Origin: Capra hircus | Lineage: Eukaryota; Chordata; Mammalia; Artiodactyla; Bovidae | Direction: 5' to 3' | DNA: 64,000 nt | Assembly: GCF_001704415.2 (NCBI RefSeq) | Contig: NC_030813.1 | Coordinates: 14,960,001-15,024,000, forward strand | In this document: one piece after another, positions 31,838 through 43,320 of the stretch | Layout: each line of letters begins with the position of its first letter | Position numbering within the stretch: the stretch's first letter is position 1 | Translations under genes and position numbers: made by a program | Notes under the pieces: model-generated | Database searches by the model: none | What the model saw: only the letters and a program-made list of their open reading frames with translations | Told to the model about the DNA's origin: nothing

Positions 31838-32743
31838 TCATCCCCTTCTCCTCCCACCTTCATTCTTTCTCAGCATCAGGGTCTTTTCCAGTGAGTCACT
31901 TCTTCGCATTAAGTGGCCAGAGTATTGGAATTTCAGCTTCAGTATCAGTCCTTCCAATGAATATTCAGGACTGATTTCCTTTAGGATGGACTGGTTGGAT
32001 CTCCTTGCTGTCCAAAGGACTCTCAAGAGTCTTCTCCAACACCACAGATCAAAAACATCAACTCTTTGGCACTCAGCTTTCTTTATAGTCCAAATTTCAC
32101 ATCCATACATGACCACAGGAAAAACCATAGCTTTGACTAGACAGACCTTTGTTGGCAAGGTAATGTCTCTGCTTTTTAATATGCTGTCTAGGTTAGTCAT
32201 AGCTTTTCTTCCAAGGAGCAAGAGTCTTTTAATTTCATGGCTGCAGTCACCATCTGCAGTGATTTTGGAGCCCAACAAAATAAAGTCTGCCACTGTTTTC
32301 ACTGTTTTGCCATCTATTTGCCATGAACTGATGGGACCAGATGCCATGATCTTAGTTTTCTGAATGTTGAGTTTTAAGCTGACTTCTTCACTCTCCTCAT
32401 TCACTTTCATCAAGAGGCTCTTTAGTTCCTCTTCACTTTCTGCCATAAGGGTGATGACATCTGCATATCTGAGGTTACTGATATTTCTCCTGGATATCTT
32501 GATTCCAGCTTGGGCTTTATCCAGTCCAGCATTTCTCATGATGTACTCTGCATATAAGCTAAATAAGCAGGGTGACAATATATAGCCTTGATTAATTCCT
32601 TTCCCGATTTGGAACCAGTCTGTTGTTCCATGTCCAGTTCTAACTGTTGCTTCTTGACCTACATACAGATTTCTCAGGAGGCAGGTCAGATGATCTGGTA
32701 TTCCCATCTCTTTCAGAATTTTCCACAGTTTGTTGTGATCCAC
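31838..32743 (-). pseudogene. BovB RT palm and C-terminal domain, inactive
   Basis: A 301-codon frame, the longest in the window. It holds the palm-B motif INQGYILSPCLFSLYAE (near residue 54), palm-C NLRYADVITLM (near 92) and the C-terminal region with GSKITADGDCSHEIKR, YGCEIWTIKKAE and a basic GGRRRG end. The second catalytic aspartate of YADD is replaced by Val, which should abolish polymerisation. The start is artificial: the palm-A motif just upstream is lost to a frameshift at about 32780. Confidence 0.88.
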
Positions 32744-32946
32744 ACAGCCAAAAACTTTGGCATAGTCAGTAAAGCAGAGTAGATGTTTTTCTGGAACTCT
32801 CTTGCTTTTTCAATGGTCCAGTGGATGTTGGCAGTTTGATTTCTGGTTTCTCTGCCTTTTCTAAATCCAGCTTGAACATCTGGAAATTCACAGTTCATGA
32901 ACTGTTGAAGCCTAGCTTGAAAAATTTTGAATATTACTTTGCTAGC

Positions 32947-33225
32947 TTATGAGATGAGTGCAATTGTGCAGTAGTTTGAGCGTCCTTTGGCATTGCCTTT
33001 CTTTAGGACTGGAATGAAAACTGACCTTTTCCAGTCCTGTGGCCACTGCTGAGTTTTCCATATTTGCTGGCATACTGAGTGCAGCACTTTCACAGCATCA
33101 TCTTTTAGGATTTGAAATGGCTCAACAGGAATTCCATCACCTCCACTAGCTTTGTTCGTAGTGATGCTTCCTAAGGCCCACTTGACTTTGCAGTCCAGGA
33201 TGTCTGGCTCTACATCAGTGATCAC
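32947..33225 (-). pseudogene. BovB ORF2 fragment, RT N-terminal part
   Basis: A 92-codon frame with NKASGGDGIPVE and QQWPQDWKRSVFIPVLKKG, the RT region preceding the palm. It ends at a stop before the GFRKGR block, which lies in another frame at 32713-32898. Confidence 0.82.
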
Positions 33226-33335
33226 ACCATGGTGATTACCTGGGTCATGAAGATCTTTTTTGTATAGTTCTTCTGTTTATTCCTGCCACCTCTTCTCAAC
33301 ATCTGCTTCTGTTAGGTCCATACCATTTCTGTCCT

Positions 33336-33734
33336 TTATTGTTCTCTAGTCTTTCGCATTCTATTATTTTCCTCTATTTCTTTGCACTGATCACTAAGGA
33401 AGGCTTTGTTCCCTCTCCTTGCTATTCTTTGGAACTCTGCATTCAAAAGGGTATATCTTTCCTTTTCTCTTTTGCCTTTCACTTCCCTTTTTTTCATAGC
33501 TATTTGTAAGGCCTCCTCAAACAACCATTTTGCCTTTTTGCATTTCTTTTTCGTCAGGATGGTCTTGATCACTGCCTCCCATACAATGTCACGAACCTCT
33601 GTCCATAGTCCTTCAGGCACTCTGTCTATCAGATCTAATCCCTTGAATCTGTTTGTCACTTCCACTGTATAATCATAAGGGATTTGATTTAGGTCATACC
33701 TGAATGGTCTAGTGGTTTTCCCTACTTTCTTCAA
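33336..33734 (-). pseudogene. BovB ORF2 linker between endonuclease and RT
   Basis: A 132-codon Lys/Glu-rich frame with DLNQIPYDYTVEV and NRFKGLDLIDRVPEGLW, the segment joining the endonuclease to the RT. The endonuclease region itself (33735-34380) has no frame longer than 60 codons, so it is thoroughly decayed. Confidence 0.8.
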
Positions 33735-34699
33735 TTTAAGTCTGAATTTGACAATAAGGAGTTCATGATCTGAGCCACAGTCAGCTCCAGGTCTTTTTTT
33801 TGCTGACTGTAGAGAGCTTCTCCATCTTTGACTGCAAAGAATATAATCAATCTGATTTCGGTGTTGACCATCTGGTGATGTCCATGTGTAGAGTCTTCTC
33901 TTATGTTGTTGAAAGAGAGTGTTTGCTATGACCCATGTGTTCTCTCGGCAAAACTCTGTTAGCCTTTGACCTGCTATGTTTTGTACTCCGAGGTCAAATT
34001 TGTCTGTTACTCTAGATAGCTCTTGACTTCCTACTTTTGCATTCTAGTCCCCAATAATGAAGAGGACATCTTTTTTGTCTGTTAGCTCTAGAGGGTCTTG
34101 TAGGTCTTCATAGAACTGTTCAACTTCTACTTCTTCAGCGTTACTGGTCGGGGCATAGATTTGGACTACTGTGATAGTGAATGGTTTGCCTTGGAAACGA
34201 ACAGAAATCATTCTGTCATTTCTGAGATTGCATCCAAGTACTGCATTTCCGGCTCTTTTGTTTACTATGATGGCTACTCCTTTTCTTCTAAGGGATTCTC
34301 GCCCACAGTGGTAGATATTATGGTCATCTGAGTTAAATTACCCATTCCAGTCCATTTTAGTTCACTGATTCCTAGGATGTTGATGTTCACTCTTGCCATG
34401 CCAATTTGCCTTGATTCATGGACCTAACAGTTTAGGTTTCTTTGCAATATTGCTCTTTACAGCATCGGACTTTACTTCCATCACCAGTCTCATCCACAAC
34501 TGGGTGTTGTTTTTGCTTTGGCTCCGTCTCTTCATTGTTTCTGGAGTTATTTCTCCACCGATCTCCAGTAGCATATTGGGCACCTACCAGCCTGGGGAGT
34601 TCATCTTTCAGTGTCCTATCTTTTTGCCTTTTCATACTGTTCATGGGGTTCTCAAGGCAAGAATACTGAAGTGGTTTGCCATTCCCTTGATATACTGGT

Positions 34700-35130
34700 G
34701 CATCCTCCAGATATTAGATTATCCTGGATTTCACAGATAAAGCTTGACACAAAACATAATGTTGATAAATAATTCTCCAAAAATTATGACTTAAGCCAAT
34801 GTTGATATGTAACAACCATAGAACTGAACAAAGGCAATAAAAGCTAGGTCAAGAGTAGTATCCACTCAAATCTTGGTCTCACTTAAAGTGTTTGATATGT
34901 ACAAACACATCCCTAGTTCTTCTTGGGCACCTTTAAATCATTATTTCTCAGTGGGTGCAAACATCTCCTTAATCCATCTTCACTTCTAGATACCTTTCCT
35001 CAATTCTTCTCTCCTTTCTTCCCCCCACTTACCCCTTCTCAAAGGATGGAGTGGAAAACACTTTCAGAGCTTTCTTTTTTCCCATGTAAAAGCAATCCTA
35101 TTTCTTTTTTTTTTTTTAATTATTGAATAA
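34700..35130. other. Unassigned sequence
   Basis: No recognised element. Ends in a T-run (35106-35117). Confidence 0.4.
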
Positions 35131-35144
35131 AAGATTCTTTAGTT

Positions 35145-35480
35145 TTCTAAGATTTATTTGTTTATTTTAATTTTTGGCCGTGCTGGGGCTTTGTTGCTGT
35201 GTGCTGGCTTTCTCTAACTGCGGCGAGCGGGGTAACCCTTCGTTGTGTTTAGGCTTCTCATTGCAGTGGCTTCTCTTGTTGCTGAGCCCAGACTCTAGGG
35301 CACGTGGGCTTCAGTAGTTGCCATATGTGGGCTCAGTAGTTGTGGTGCAAAGGCTTCCCATACGTGTCCCACAGCATGTGGGATCTTCCCAGACATGAGA
35401 TCTTCTCGGACAAAGGATCCTACCAATGTCCCTTGCCTTGCAAGGTGGATTCTTAATCACTGAACCATGAGGGAAGCCCA
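35145..35480 (-). mobile_element. ART2/CHR-type SINE, antisense
   Basis: TTATTTTAATTTTTGGCCGT then GCTTCTCATTGCAGTGGCTT, GGGCTTCAGTAGTTGCCATA, CATGTGGGATCTTCCCAGAC and TGAGGGAAGCCC is the reversed ART2A-like cetartiodactyl tRNA SINE. AAAAGAT..TTTAGTT-like text on both sides is an imperfect TSD candidate. Confidence 0.82.
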
Positions 35481-35504
35481 AAAAGATGTTTTCAGTTGGA
35501 TGGT

Positions 35505-35724
35505 GGTGGTGGTTTCTTCTCTAAGTCTGTATTGCAACCCCATGGACTGTAGCCTGGCAGGCTCCTCTGTCCTTGGGATTTCCCAGACAAAAATACAGGA
35601 GTGGATTGCCATTTCCTTCTCCAGGGGATCTTCCCCACCCACATATTGAACCCTCGTTTCCTACATTGTGGCAATCTCCTCTACTGCAGGTGGATTCTTT
35701 ACCACTGAGCCACCAGGGATTCCC
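35505..35724 (-). mobile_element. Bov-tA SINE, antisense
   Basis: Bov-A body TGCAACCCCATGGACTGTAG to CTCCAGGGGATCTTCCCCAC, then the reversed head to GAGCCACCAGGGATTCCC. TTCAGTTGGATGGT (35491) and TTCAAATTGGATAGT (35725) form an imperfect TSD. It sits about 25 bp from the ART2-type copy. Confidence 0.88.
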
Positions 35725-35870
35725 TTCAAATTGGATAGTACTTAACAGTTTTCAAAAGTGTCACCCACATGATTTCATATAATTCCATAATAACACTTCC
35801 CCTCCCTCCCCTCTGATGACCCTCCCTCTATCCCTCTCCTAACTGGTAAACACTAGTTTTTTCTCGATGT

Positions 35871-36140
35871 CTAAGAAGGCAATGGCAACCCACTCCAGTA
35901 CTCTTGCCTGGGAAATCCCATGGACAGAGGAGCCTGGTGGGCTGCAGTCCATGGGGTCGCAAAGAGTTGGAAAGGACTGAGCAACTTCACTTTCACTTTT
36001 CACTTTCATGCACTGGAGAAGGAAATGGCAACCCACTCCAGTGTTCTTGCCTGGAGAATCCCAGGGATGGTGGAGCCTGGTGGGCTGCAGTCTATGGAGT
36101 TACACAGAGTCGGACACGACTGACGTGACTTAGCAGCAGA
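35871..36140 (+). mobile_element. BOV-A2 dimer, sense
   Basis: AAGAAGGCAATGGCAACCCA starts unit 1. CTTTCACTTTTCACTTTCAT joins it to unit 2, which ends GACTGACGTGACTTAGCAGC with almost no CAG tail. Confidence 0.92.
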
Positions 36141-36144
36141 AATA

Positions 36145-37180
36145 AGTCAAAGCAATCATTTCTAATCTGTCATGTGAACATTAGCCTACTAACACATTGG
36201 ACTCTGTTTGCATAATTATAATACTTGAGTCAGTATGTTGTGAGGGACAAATTCATATAATTAAAAACATTTTGCTTAATTTCAGTGGGTAGACTGTCCT
36301 GCAAAGAATGACAACCACTACCTTAAAAAAAAAAAAAGTGATAGCCTTCATTGCTATATGTTTAGCTTGATGTAGGAATGGAATTTATATCTTAGGTTGA
36401 AAAGAAAGAAAAAAAAATTAAATAAAAGTTCCAAGACAGAAGTGAAACTTTGCCCACTCTTAATCCCAAGAAAAACTTTGTTATTTAGGACAATCCATTG
36501 TCTAGCCAGTCACTCCCCTGTGATAATCCTTCCCACCTACTGAGGATCAGTCACAAGAGTGAGGGGATTTAAGATGAGTTTATTATTATAGTTTCTAACA
36601 TTCAAAACTGGGAGCTAAACAAACACAAACAGTGGATGTCTAAAAATTAAGAGTGTTAACACAAACCATATTAATAACTGTAAATGCAATCTCTGGGGAC
36701 TCGAGTCACTCTTACAAATGGTTGATTCCTTTTATCACAGTTAGGGTATCTAGCGGTAGAAACAAACTCACACATCACTCTATTGATGTCCTTAAAACCT
36801 ACCAACCCAGTGGTTTGCAAATGGAATTCAAAAGGAAAGGATTCATTCAATACATTTGGGAAATGCTTTCAGATCTCTTGAAGAAAGGACGGCTATGCAA
36901 AGATTCTACATTTTTCAAGAGTGGCTTGTTCTCCTGGATTTAAATACAGCAGTGGAGAACTGGGAAACCTTACTTTTCCTTCTCACTCTGCCTATACCCC
37001 TGAAGAGCTACCTCTGTGAACTCGGGAAAAGTCTTAAGTGTTCAGAACTCATTACTTATGCCCTAATAAACAAAAAGGTGTGAGAACTAGGGGAAAAATT
37101 GGAGCTTCAAGTCAGTCTGAGAGATTTTACTGGGGAATGGATCAGATTAAGGCAAGCTCTTACCAAACAAAGATAATGCA
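36145..37180. other. Unassigned sequence
   Basis: No recognised repeat. The 96- and 75-codon frames at 36653-37083 overlap in different frames and show no known domain. Confidence 0.4.
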
Positions 37181-37184
37181 GAAA

Positions 37185-37350
37185 GGAAATCATGTAATTA
37201 TAGAATTTTCAAGCCAGAAACAACCTCAGAGTTTATCGAGTCCTACTTGCTCGTTGTGCAGATGATGGACTTGAAATCTGGAAAGAATAAATGAGAATGC
37301 CCAGGCCATTAGCTAAATTGTACAGCCATGATGGGAATCCAGAAACTGAA
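37185..37350 (+). repeat. Ancient MIR-like repeat, sense
   Basis: ATTATAGAATTTTCAAGCCA, then CAACCTCAGAGTTTATCGAG, TGCAGATGATGGACTTGAAA and GGGAATCCAGAAACTG resembles the old mammalian repeat text 'atagaattttagagctggaag..ttacagatgaggaaactg'. The subfamily is unsure. Confidence 0.5.
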
Positions 37351-37384
37351 GCAAGCCACATGCATACATGCACACACACACACA

Positions 37385-38310
37385 AGTTAAAACGTTTAAG
37401 ACAATGATTTCTTCATATACAGATAATGTTTGTACAAGAAAGTTACTGACAAAATAATACAATAAAGCTTTTTTCTCTCTTGATTTTTCCTTGAAGAGAC
37501 GTTACTGTAAAAGTGGTCCCAGACCCAAGGCAAACAAAACAAGATTTGTTCACTCCAGGGTGTGAGTCTTTTGCCCTTGTGTTGGCTATGGAGAATCAAA
37601 AGAAAAGGATGAAGGAAGCAGCCAAAAAAAGAAAATCATCACTATTATTAAGGTGACCCAGGCCAGAGCCAAAATCACACAAATGAGACATTATTGTATG
37701 ATAGATGAAATGCATCCTCCTGTTTATCAATCTTGTCTTGTTGCAATTACTATATTATTTTTAAAGGGATATCTGTACTTGTAATTATTCAGTGTGTTGT
37801 TGCTATAATTTAGATTATCACACTCTCTCTCATAATTAATGTTATTCATATTTTGAGCTCTTAGTGAAGAAGAGACTCTGGGTCTGCCTAAAACCCTATG
37901 TTTACTTGAAATTACTGATACTTTCCTCTCAGCTCAGCATGTTTACAAACCTCTCTCCCCTAAAATAAGCCATCTCTCTATTCTTTCTGCCTTTTCTCCT
38001 CTGTCTTTTCCTAACCAACCTCTCAGTGATCTAAACTGATATTCTCTACTTTTTCTTATTTGCTGTTCCACACGCTACAGCAAGCATCACTTTCAGGGAT
38101 TCAGGAAGTCTCTGTTGAATCTATTTTACAACAACCCACAAATCACCAAACACAAAGACCTCTTCTCAATCCTCATCCTCCTGGGGAGTATCTGGCATCC
38201 CACCACCTTCTTCCGGGAACTCAGCCCTTTCCTGGCTCCCTAAAATGCCACTTTCTTCCAAACTTGTGAACTTGTTTTCAACTCTTGCTGGGTCCTCTTC
38301 TACCACCAGC
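37385..38310. other. Unassigned sequence
   Basis: Only a short CA tract (37370-37384) borders it. Pyrimidine-rich L2-like text may begin after about 37960, but I cannot support a boundary. Confidence 0.4.
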
Positions 38311-38319
38311 CCCTCCCCT

Positions 38320-38732
38320 CAGTTCAGTTCAGTCGCTTAGTCATGTCTGACTCTTTGCAACCCCATGATCCGTAGCACACCAGGCTTCCCTGTCCATCAC
38401 CAACTCTCGGAGTTTGCTCAAACTCAGGTCCATCAAGTCAGTGATGCCATCCAACCATCTCTCATCCTCTGTCCTCCCCTTGTCCTGCCTTCAATCCTTC
38501 AGGGTCTTTTCCAGTGAGGCAGTTCTTTGCATCATGTGGCCAAAGTGTTGGAGTTTCAGCTTCAGCATCAGTCCTTCCAATGAATATTCAGGACTGATTT
38601 CCTTTAGGATTGACTAGTTTGCTCTCCTTGCAGTTCAAAGGACTCTCAAGATCCTTCTCCAACACCACAGCTCAAAAGCACCAATTCTTCAGCACTCAGC
38701 TTTCTTTATGGTCCAACTCTCACATCCGTACA
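38320..38732 (-). mobile_element. BovB LINE 3' end, antisense
   Basis: Starts with the reversed pentamer tail (CAGTTCAGTTCAGTCGCTTA) and runs to TCTCACATCCGTACA. TCCCCT lies on both sides (38314-38319 and 38733-38738), a short TSD. About 410 bp remain, covering only the ORF2 C-terminus and 3' UTR. Confidence 0.9.
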
Positions 38733-38781
38733 TCCCCTAAGTCAGTAACAATCCCACCTACTGTCCAGGTTTCATCTGCAC

Positions 38782-38996
38782 CAGTGCTTCTTAACAGATC
38801 TTTGATTGCAGCCAGGAGATATGAAGCAAGACCTGGAGACATTTTAGGGTTGTTAGAACTGCAGGAGGTGCTGGTTACTGTCACTTATTGGGTAGAGGAC
38901 AGGAGTGCTTCTAAACATCCTACAATTCACAGGATAGCCTTCTGAAACAAAGATTTAGCCAGTCTAAAATGTCAATATTGAGAGGATAAGAAATCT
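38782..38996 (+). repeat. MER20 DNA transposon, sense
   Basis: Starts at CAGTGCTTCTTAAC, followed by ACCTGGAGACATTTTAGGGT TGTTAGAACTGCAGGAGGTG, TAAACATCCTACAATTCACA and GGATAGCC, then AAAATGTCAATATTGAGAGG. This is the MER20 hAT-Charlie order. Non-autonomous, ancient and immobile. Confidence 0.85.
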
Positions 38997-39119
38997 CAAT
39001 CTATACCTACTTATTTATAAGCTAATGGTTCTTATGTAATAATCCACAGTCTATACCCCCAACTAAATTTCAGACCTATTTTTAGTACATTTCCTCATTT
39101 GTGTCCAGTAATCATCATT

Positions 39120-39420
39120 ATTTGCCTCCAACCCTTCCCTTTTTATCATCTTTTTCCCAGAAAAGACTTCACTCCCTCCAAGCCAAGTTAGAAACTTGGA
39201 ATTATTTGCCGATCTCTCTCCACCAACACACACAACTTATATGTCACCATATCCTATTTTGTTTATAATCCTATAATTTCCCAGATGAGCTGGCTGATGC
39301 CAGACTCTCCCCATTTCACTCCATTCTTTATACTATAAGAGCCATCATTCTACTTCCAAAGTCCATCACGTCTCACTTTTACTTAAAAATAGTTAGTGTC
39401 TCTTGCTGTCTAGAGAAGGA
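39120..39420 (+). repeat. Probable L2 fragment, sense
   Basis: AAGTTAGAAACTTGGAATTA followed by CACCATATCCTATTTTG and GTCCATCACGTCTCACTTTTAC follows L2 order in a diverged form. It is collinear with the L2 piece at 40.14 kb. Confidence 0.45.
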
Positions 39421-39569
39421 ATTCTTAACCTGGATTCCAGACTTTCAAGAAGGAAATTGCAACAGGACTAAAGAGGGTTTCCATACATTGTCTAATATTA
39501 TATTTGAAATTAAACAAGTAGTACATTTTTCTGGGAAGCACATTAACAGCTTTTATCAGATTCCCGTGG

Positions 39570-39747
39570 CAGTGATTTTCAACTTTGAGCATACATCAAA
39601 ATCACCTGAAGAGCCTGTTAAAACTTATTGCTGAGACCCACCATGAATTTGGTAGTCTGGATTTGGGCCTGAGAATTTGCATTTCTAACAAGTTCTCAAC
39701 TGATATCAATGCTACTGATCCTGGGATCACAAATTTGATAAACACTG
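39570..39747 (+). repeat. MER5A DNA transposon, sense
   Basis: Inverted termini CAGTG (39570) and CACTG (39747). The interior has ACATCAAAATCACCTGAAGA, GGGCCTGAGAATTTGCATTT and CTAACAAGTTCTCAACTGAT, the MER5A consensus order. Length (178 bp) is near the family length. No 8 bp TSD survives. Confidence 0.9.
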
Positions 39748-40139
39748 TTTTACACAGAAACCATCTGGTGTGTTTCATTTTTTTAAATAATATAGAAGCC
39801 TGAGCCTGTGTCTCATTCCCAGATATTCTATGGGGTGTGGCTGGGCTTCTGGATTGTTTTTTAATCTCCTAATTTTAAAAATAATTGAAATTATTTTTTA
39901 ATTAGGTGATTCTCATATGTAATAAAGTTTACAAACCATTGTTCTAAGGGATCCATGACCCAAAATCAGTTTAAAAAAAAGAGAGAGAGAGGATAGAGTA
40001 ACAATCAAAAAAACACTGAGCATGGAAGCTCCTCATGTGGCCTCTACCTGCCTTTCGGGCCCCTGTCTCTCCCACGCTCGGCACTCAGTGCACCAGGCCT
40101 CTCTCTCTCTCCCTCCGTCACTTCACTCTTGATCCTCTA

Positions 40140-40320
40140 TATGTTCACACCCTCGGGAATCCCTTCTACACATGGCAAATGTTCTTGCCATTATCCATTT
40201 GCTCATATACTTCCCGCTGCCCTGAATGCTCTTCCCCCTACATACTTTCCAGAAAATTCTACTCATTCTTCAAAATTAGCTAAGCATCCCCTGCTCTGAC
40301 TTTCTCCCCTCTGAACCCAA
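40140..40320 (+). repeat. L2 LINE fragment, sense
   Basis: CTTCCCGCTGCCCTGAATGC then TCTTCCCCCTACATACTTTC and CTACTCATTCTTCAAAATTAG is a clear L2 segment. It ends just before the BovB at 40371. Confidence 0.72.
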
Positions 40321-40771
40321 ATCCAAGCAACACCAAGTCAGAACTATCACTCCCTATTTCATGTTTCCATTCAGTCACTCAGTCATGTCAGATTCTTTGT
40401 GACCCCATGAATTGCAGCACGCCAGCCAGGACTTCCTGTTCATCACCAACTCCCGAAGTTCATCAAAATCATGTCCATCGAGTCAGTGATGCCATCTAGC
40501 CATCTCATCCTCTGTCATCTCCTTCTCCTCCTGCCCACAATCCCTCCCAGCATCAGAGTCTTTTCCAATGAGTCAACTCTTCGCATGAGGTGGCCAAAGT
40601 ACTGGAGTTTCAGCTTCAGCATCATTCCTTCCAATGAACACCCTGGGCTGATCTACTTTAGAATGGACTGGTTGGATCTCCTTGCAGTCCAAGGGACTCT
40701 CAAGAGTCCTCCAACACCACAGTTCAAAAGCATCAATTCTTCAGCGCTCAGCCTTCTTCACAGTCCAGCTC

Positions 40772-41251
40772 TCACATCCATACATGACCACTGGAAAAAC
40801 CATAGCCTTGACCAGATGGACATTTGTTGGCAAAGTAATGTCTTCTTTTTAATATGCTATCTAGGTTGGTCATAACTTTCTTTCCAAGGAGTAAGCGTCT
40901 TTTAATTTCATGGCTGCAATCACCATCTGCAGTGATTTTGGAGCCCAAAAAAATAAAGTCTGGCACTGTTTCCACTGTTTCTCTATCTATTTGCCATGAG
41001 GTGATGGGACCAGAGGTCATGATCTTCATTTTCTGAAAGTTGAGCTCTAAGCCAACTTTTTCACTCTCCTCTTTCACTTTCATCAAGAGGCTGTTTAGTT
41101 TTTCTTCACTTTCTGCCATAAGGGTGGTGTCATCTGCATATCTGAGGTTATTGATATTTCTCCTGGCAATCTTGATTCCAGCTTGCACTTCTTCCAGCCC
41201 AGCGTTTCTCATGATGTACTCTGCATAGAAGTTAACTAAGCAGGGTGACAA
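40772..41251 (-). pseudogene. BovB RT palm-C/C-terminal fragment
   Basis: A 159-codon frame with NLRYADDTTLMAES, so the catalytic YADD is intact here (near residue 36), followed by GSKITADGDCSHEIKRR. It terminates early after a frameshift near 40840. The palm-A block is in a separate frame at 41327-41563 (FVDYAKAFDCVGHNKLWKIL). Confidence 0.85.
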
Positions 41252-41326
41252 TATACAGCCTTGACGTACTCCTTTTCCTATTTGGAACCAGTCTGCTGTT
41301 CCATGTCCAGGTCTAAATGTTACTTC

Positions 41327-41563
41327 CTAACCTGCAAATAGGTTTCTCAGGAGGCAGATCAGGTGGTCTGGTATTCCCATCTCTTTCAGAATTTTCCACA
41401 GTTTATTGTGACCCACACAGTCAAAGGCTTTGGCATAGTCAACAAAGCAGAAAGATGTTTTTCTGGAACTCTCTTCCTTTTTCCATGATCCAGTGCATGT
41501 TGGCAATTCGATCTCTGGTTCCTCTGCCTTTTCTAAAACCAGTTTGAACATCTGGAAGTTCAC
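41327..41563 (-). pseudogene. BovB RT palm-A fragment
   Basis: A 78-codon frame with FCFVDYAKAFDCVGHNKLWK and GIPDHLICLLRNLFAG. The usual D of VDHN is G here. It is broken before the QGC palm-B block by a stop near 41327. Confidence 0.8.
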
Positions 41564-41769
41564 GGTTCACATATTGCTGAAGCCTGGCTTGGAGAATTTT
41601 GAGCATTACTTTACTAGTGTATGAGATGAGTGCAACTGTGTGGTAGTTTGAACGTTCTTTGGCATTGCCTTTCTTTGAGATTGAAATGAAAACTGACCTT
41701 TTCCAGGCCTGTGGCTACTGCTGAGTTTTCCAAATTTGCTGGCATATTGAGTGCAGCACTTTCACAGCA

Positions 41770-42390
41770 TCATCTTTTAGGATTTGAAAGCTCAACTGGA
41801 ATTCCATCACCTCCACTAGCTTTGTTCCTAGTGATGCTTTCTAAGGCCCACTTGAGTTCACATTCCAGGATGTCTGGCTCTAGGTGAATGATCACACCAT
41901 CGTGATGATCTGGGTCATGAAGATCTTTTTTGTACAGTTCTTCTGTGTATTCTTGCCACCTCTTCTTAATATCTTCTGCTTCTGTTAGGTCCAGACCATT
42001 TCTGTCCTTTATCAAGCCCACCTCTGCATGAAGTATTCCCTTGGTATCTCCAATTTTCTTCAAGCGATCTCTATTCTTTCCCATTCTGTTGTTTTCCTCT
42101 ATTTCTTTGCATTGATCACTGAGGAAGGCTTTCTTATCTCTTCTTGCTATTCTTTGGAACTCTGCATTCAGATGCTTATATCTTTCCTTTTCTCCTTTGC
42201 TTTTCACTTCTCTTCTTTTCACAGCTATTTGTAAGGCCTCCTCAGACAGCCATTTTGCCCTTTTGCATTTCTTTTTCTTGGGGATGGTCTTGACCACTGC
42301 CTCCTGTATAACGTCACGAACCTCTGTCCATAGTTCATCAGGCACTCTGTCTATCAGATCTAGTCCCTTGAATCTGTTTCTCACTTCCAC
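41770..42390 (-). pseudogene. BovB ORF2 linker and early RT fragment
   Basis: A 206-codon frame with NRFKGLDLIDRVPDELW, a Lys-rich middle, EDIKKRWQEYTEELYKKD and NKASGGDGIPVE. It ends at the end of the linker/RT N-terminus. On its upstream side the reading frame is cut by the nested BovB at 42425. Confidence 0.85.
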
Positions 42391-42424
42391 TGTATAGTCA
42401 TAAGGGATTTGATTTAGCTCATCA

Positions 42425-43320
42425 AGGCTGTATATTGTTACCCTGCTTATTTAACTTATATGCAGAGTACATCATGAGAAACACTGGACTGGAAGAAACA
42501 CAAGCAGGAATCAAGATTGCCAGGAGAAATATCAATAACCTCAGATATACAGATGACACCACCCTTATGACAGAAAGTGAAGAGGAACTAAAAAGCCTCT
42601 TGATGAAAGTGAAAGAGGAGAGTAAAAAGTTGGCTTAAAGCTCAACATTCAGAAAACAAAGATCATGGCATCCAGTCCCATCACTTCATGGGAAATAGAT
42701 GGGGAAAGAGTGGAAACAGTGTCAGACTTTATTTTTTGGGGCTCCAAAATCACTGCAGATGGTGACTGCAGCCATGATATTAAAAGACACTTACTCCTTG
42801 GAAGAAAAGTTATGACCAACCTAGAGAGCATATTCAAAAGCAGAGACATTACTTTGCCGACTAAGGTCCATCTAGTCAAGGCTATGGTTTTTCCAGTGGT
42901 CATGTATGGATGTGAGAGTTGGACTGTGAAGAAGGCTGAGCACTGAAGAATTGATGCTTTTCAACTGTGGTGTTGGAGAAGACTCTTGAGAGTCCCTTGG
43001 ACTGCAAGGAGATCCAACCAGTCCATTCTGAAGATCAGCCCTGGGATTTCTTTGGAAGGAATGATGCTAAAGCTGAAACTCCAGTACTTGGCCACCTCAT
43101 GCGAAGAGCTGACTCATTAGAAAAGACTCTGATGCTGGGAGGGATTGTGGGCAGGAGGAGAAGGGGACGACAGAGGATGAGATGGCTGGATGGCATCACT
43201 GACTCGATGGACGTGAGTCTGAGTGAACTCCGGGAGCTGGTGATGGACAGGGAGGCCTGGCGTGCTGCAATTCATGGGGTCACAAATAGTTGGACATGAC
43301 TGCGTGACTGAACTGAACTG
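42425..43320 (+). mobile_element. BovB LINE 3' part, sense, nested in antisense BovB
   Basis: Sense text starts at CAAGGCTGTATATTGTTACC (palm-B region) and runs to a tail of about six TGAAC pentamers. The host BovB reads GATTTAGCTCAT on the left and resumes TGAATGGTCTAGTCGTTTTC on the right, with no duplicated target visible. It therefore inserted after its host, in the opposite direction, perhaps without a normal TSD. About 25 bp is missing near 43028 and 43090 relative to other copies. Confidence 0.92.
42435..42946 (+). pseudogene. BovB RT fragment with YTDD, two frames
   Basis: The first frame (42435-42638) has LPCLFNLYAEYIMRN and NLRYTDDTTLM. The second residue of the YADD box is Thr, but both aspartates remain. 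A frameshift near 42630 moves the rest (GSKITADGDCSHDIKRH, YGCESWTVKKAEH) into the frame at 42665-42946. Confidence 0.82.

Larger units (their letters stand above)
31683..34690 (-). mobile_element. BovB LINE, nearly full length, antisense
   Basis: A 3.0 kb BovB bounded by a perfect 9 bp TSD TATACTGGT (31674-31682 and 34691-34699). The tail (reversed ACTGA pentamers) is at the left. RT, linker and endonuclease regions follow to the right, ending within the 5' UTR at AAGTGGTTTGCCATTCCCTT. Relative to the copy at 40.4-44.6 kb it lacks roughly the first 300 bp. Frameshifts and stops occur throughout. Confidence 0.95.

Noticed and set aside
31794..32363. A 189-codon plus-strand open frame
   Set aside because: It is the reverse strand of the BovB ORF2 C-terminal region. 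Similar mirror frames occur opposite other BovB copies (20168-20728, 40471-40875, 55931-56176), so it is a shadow.
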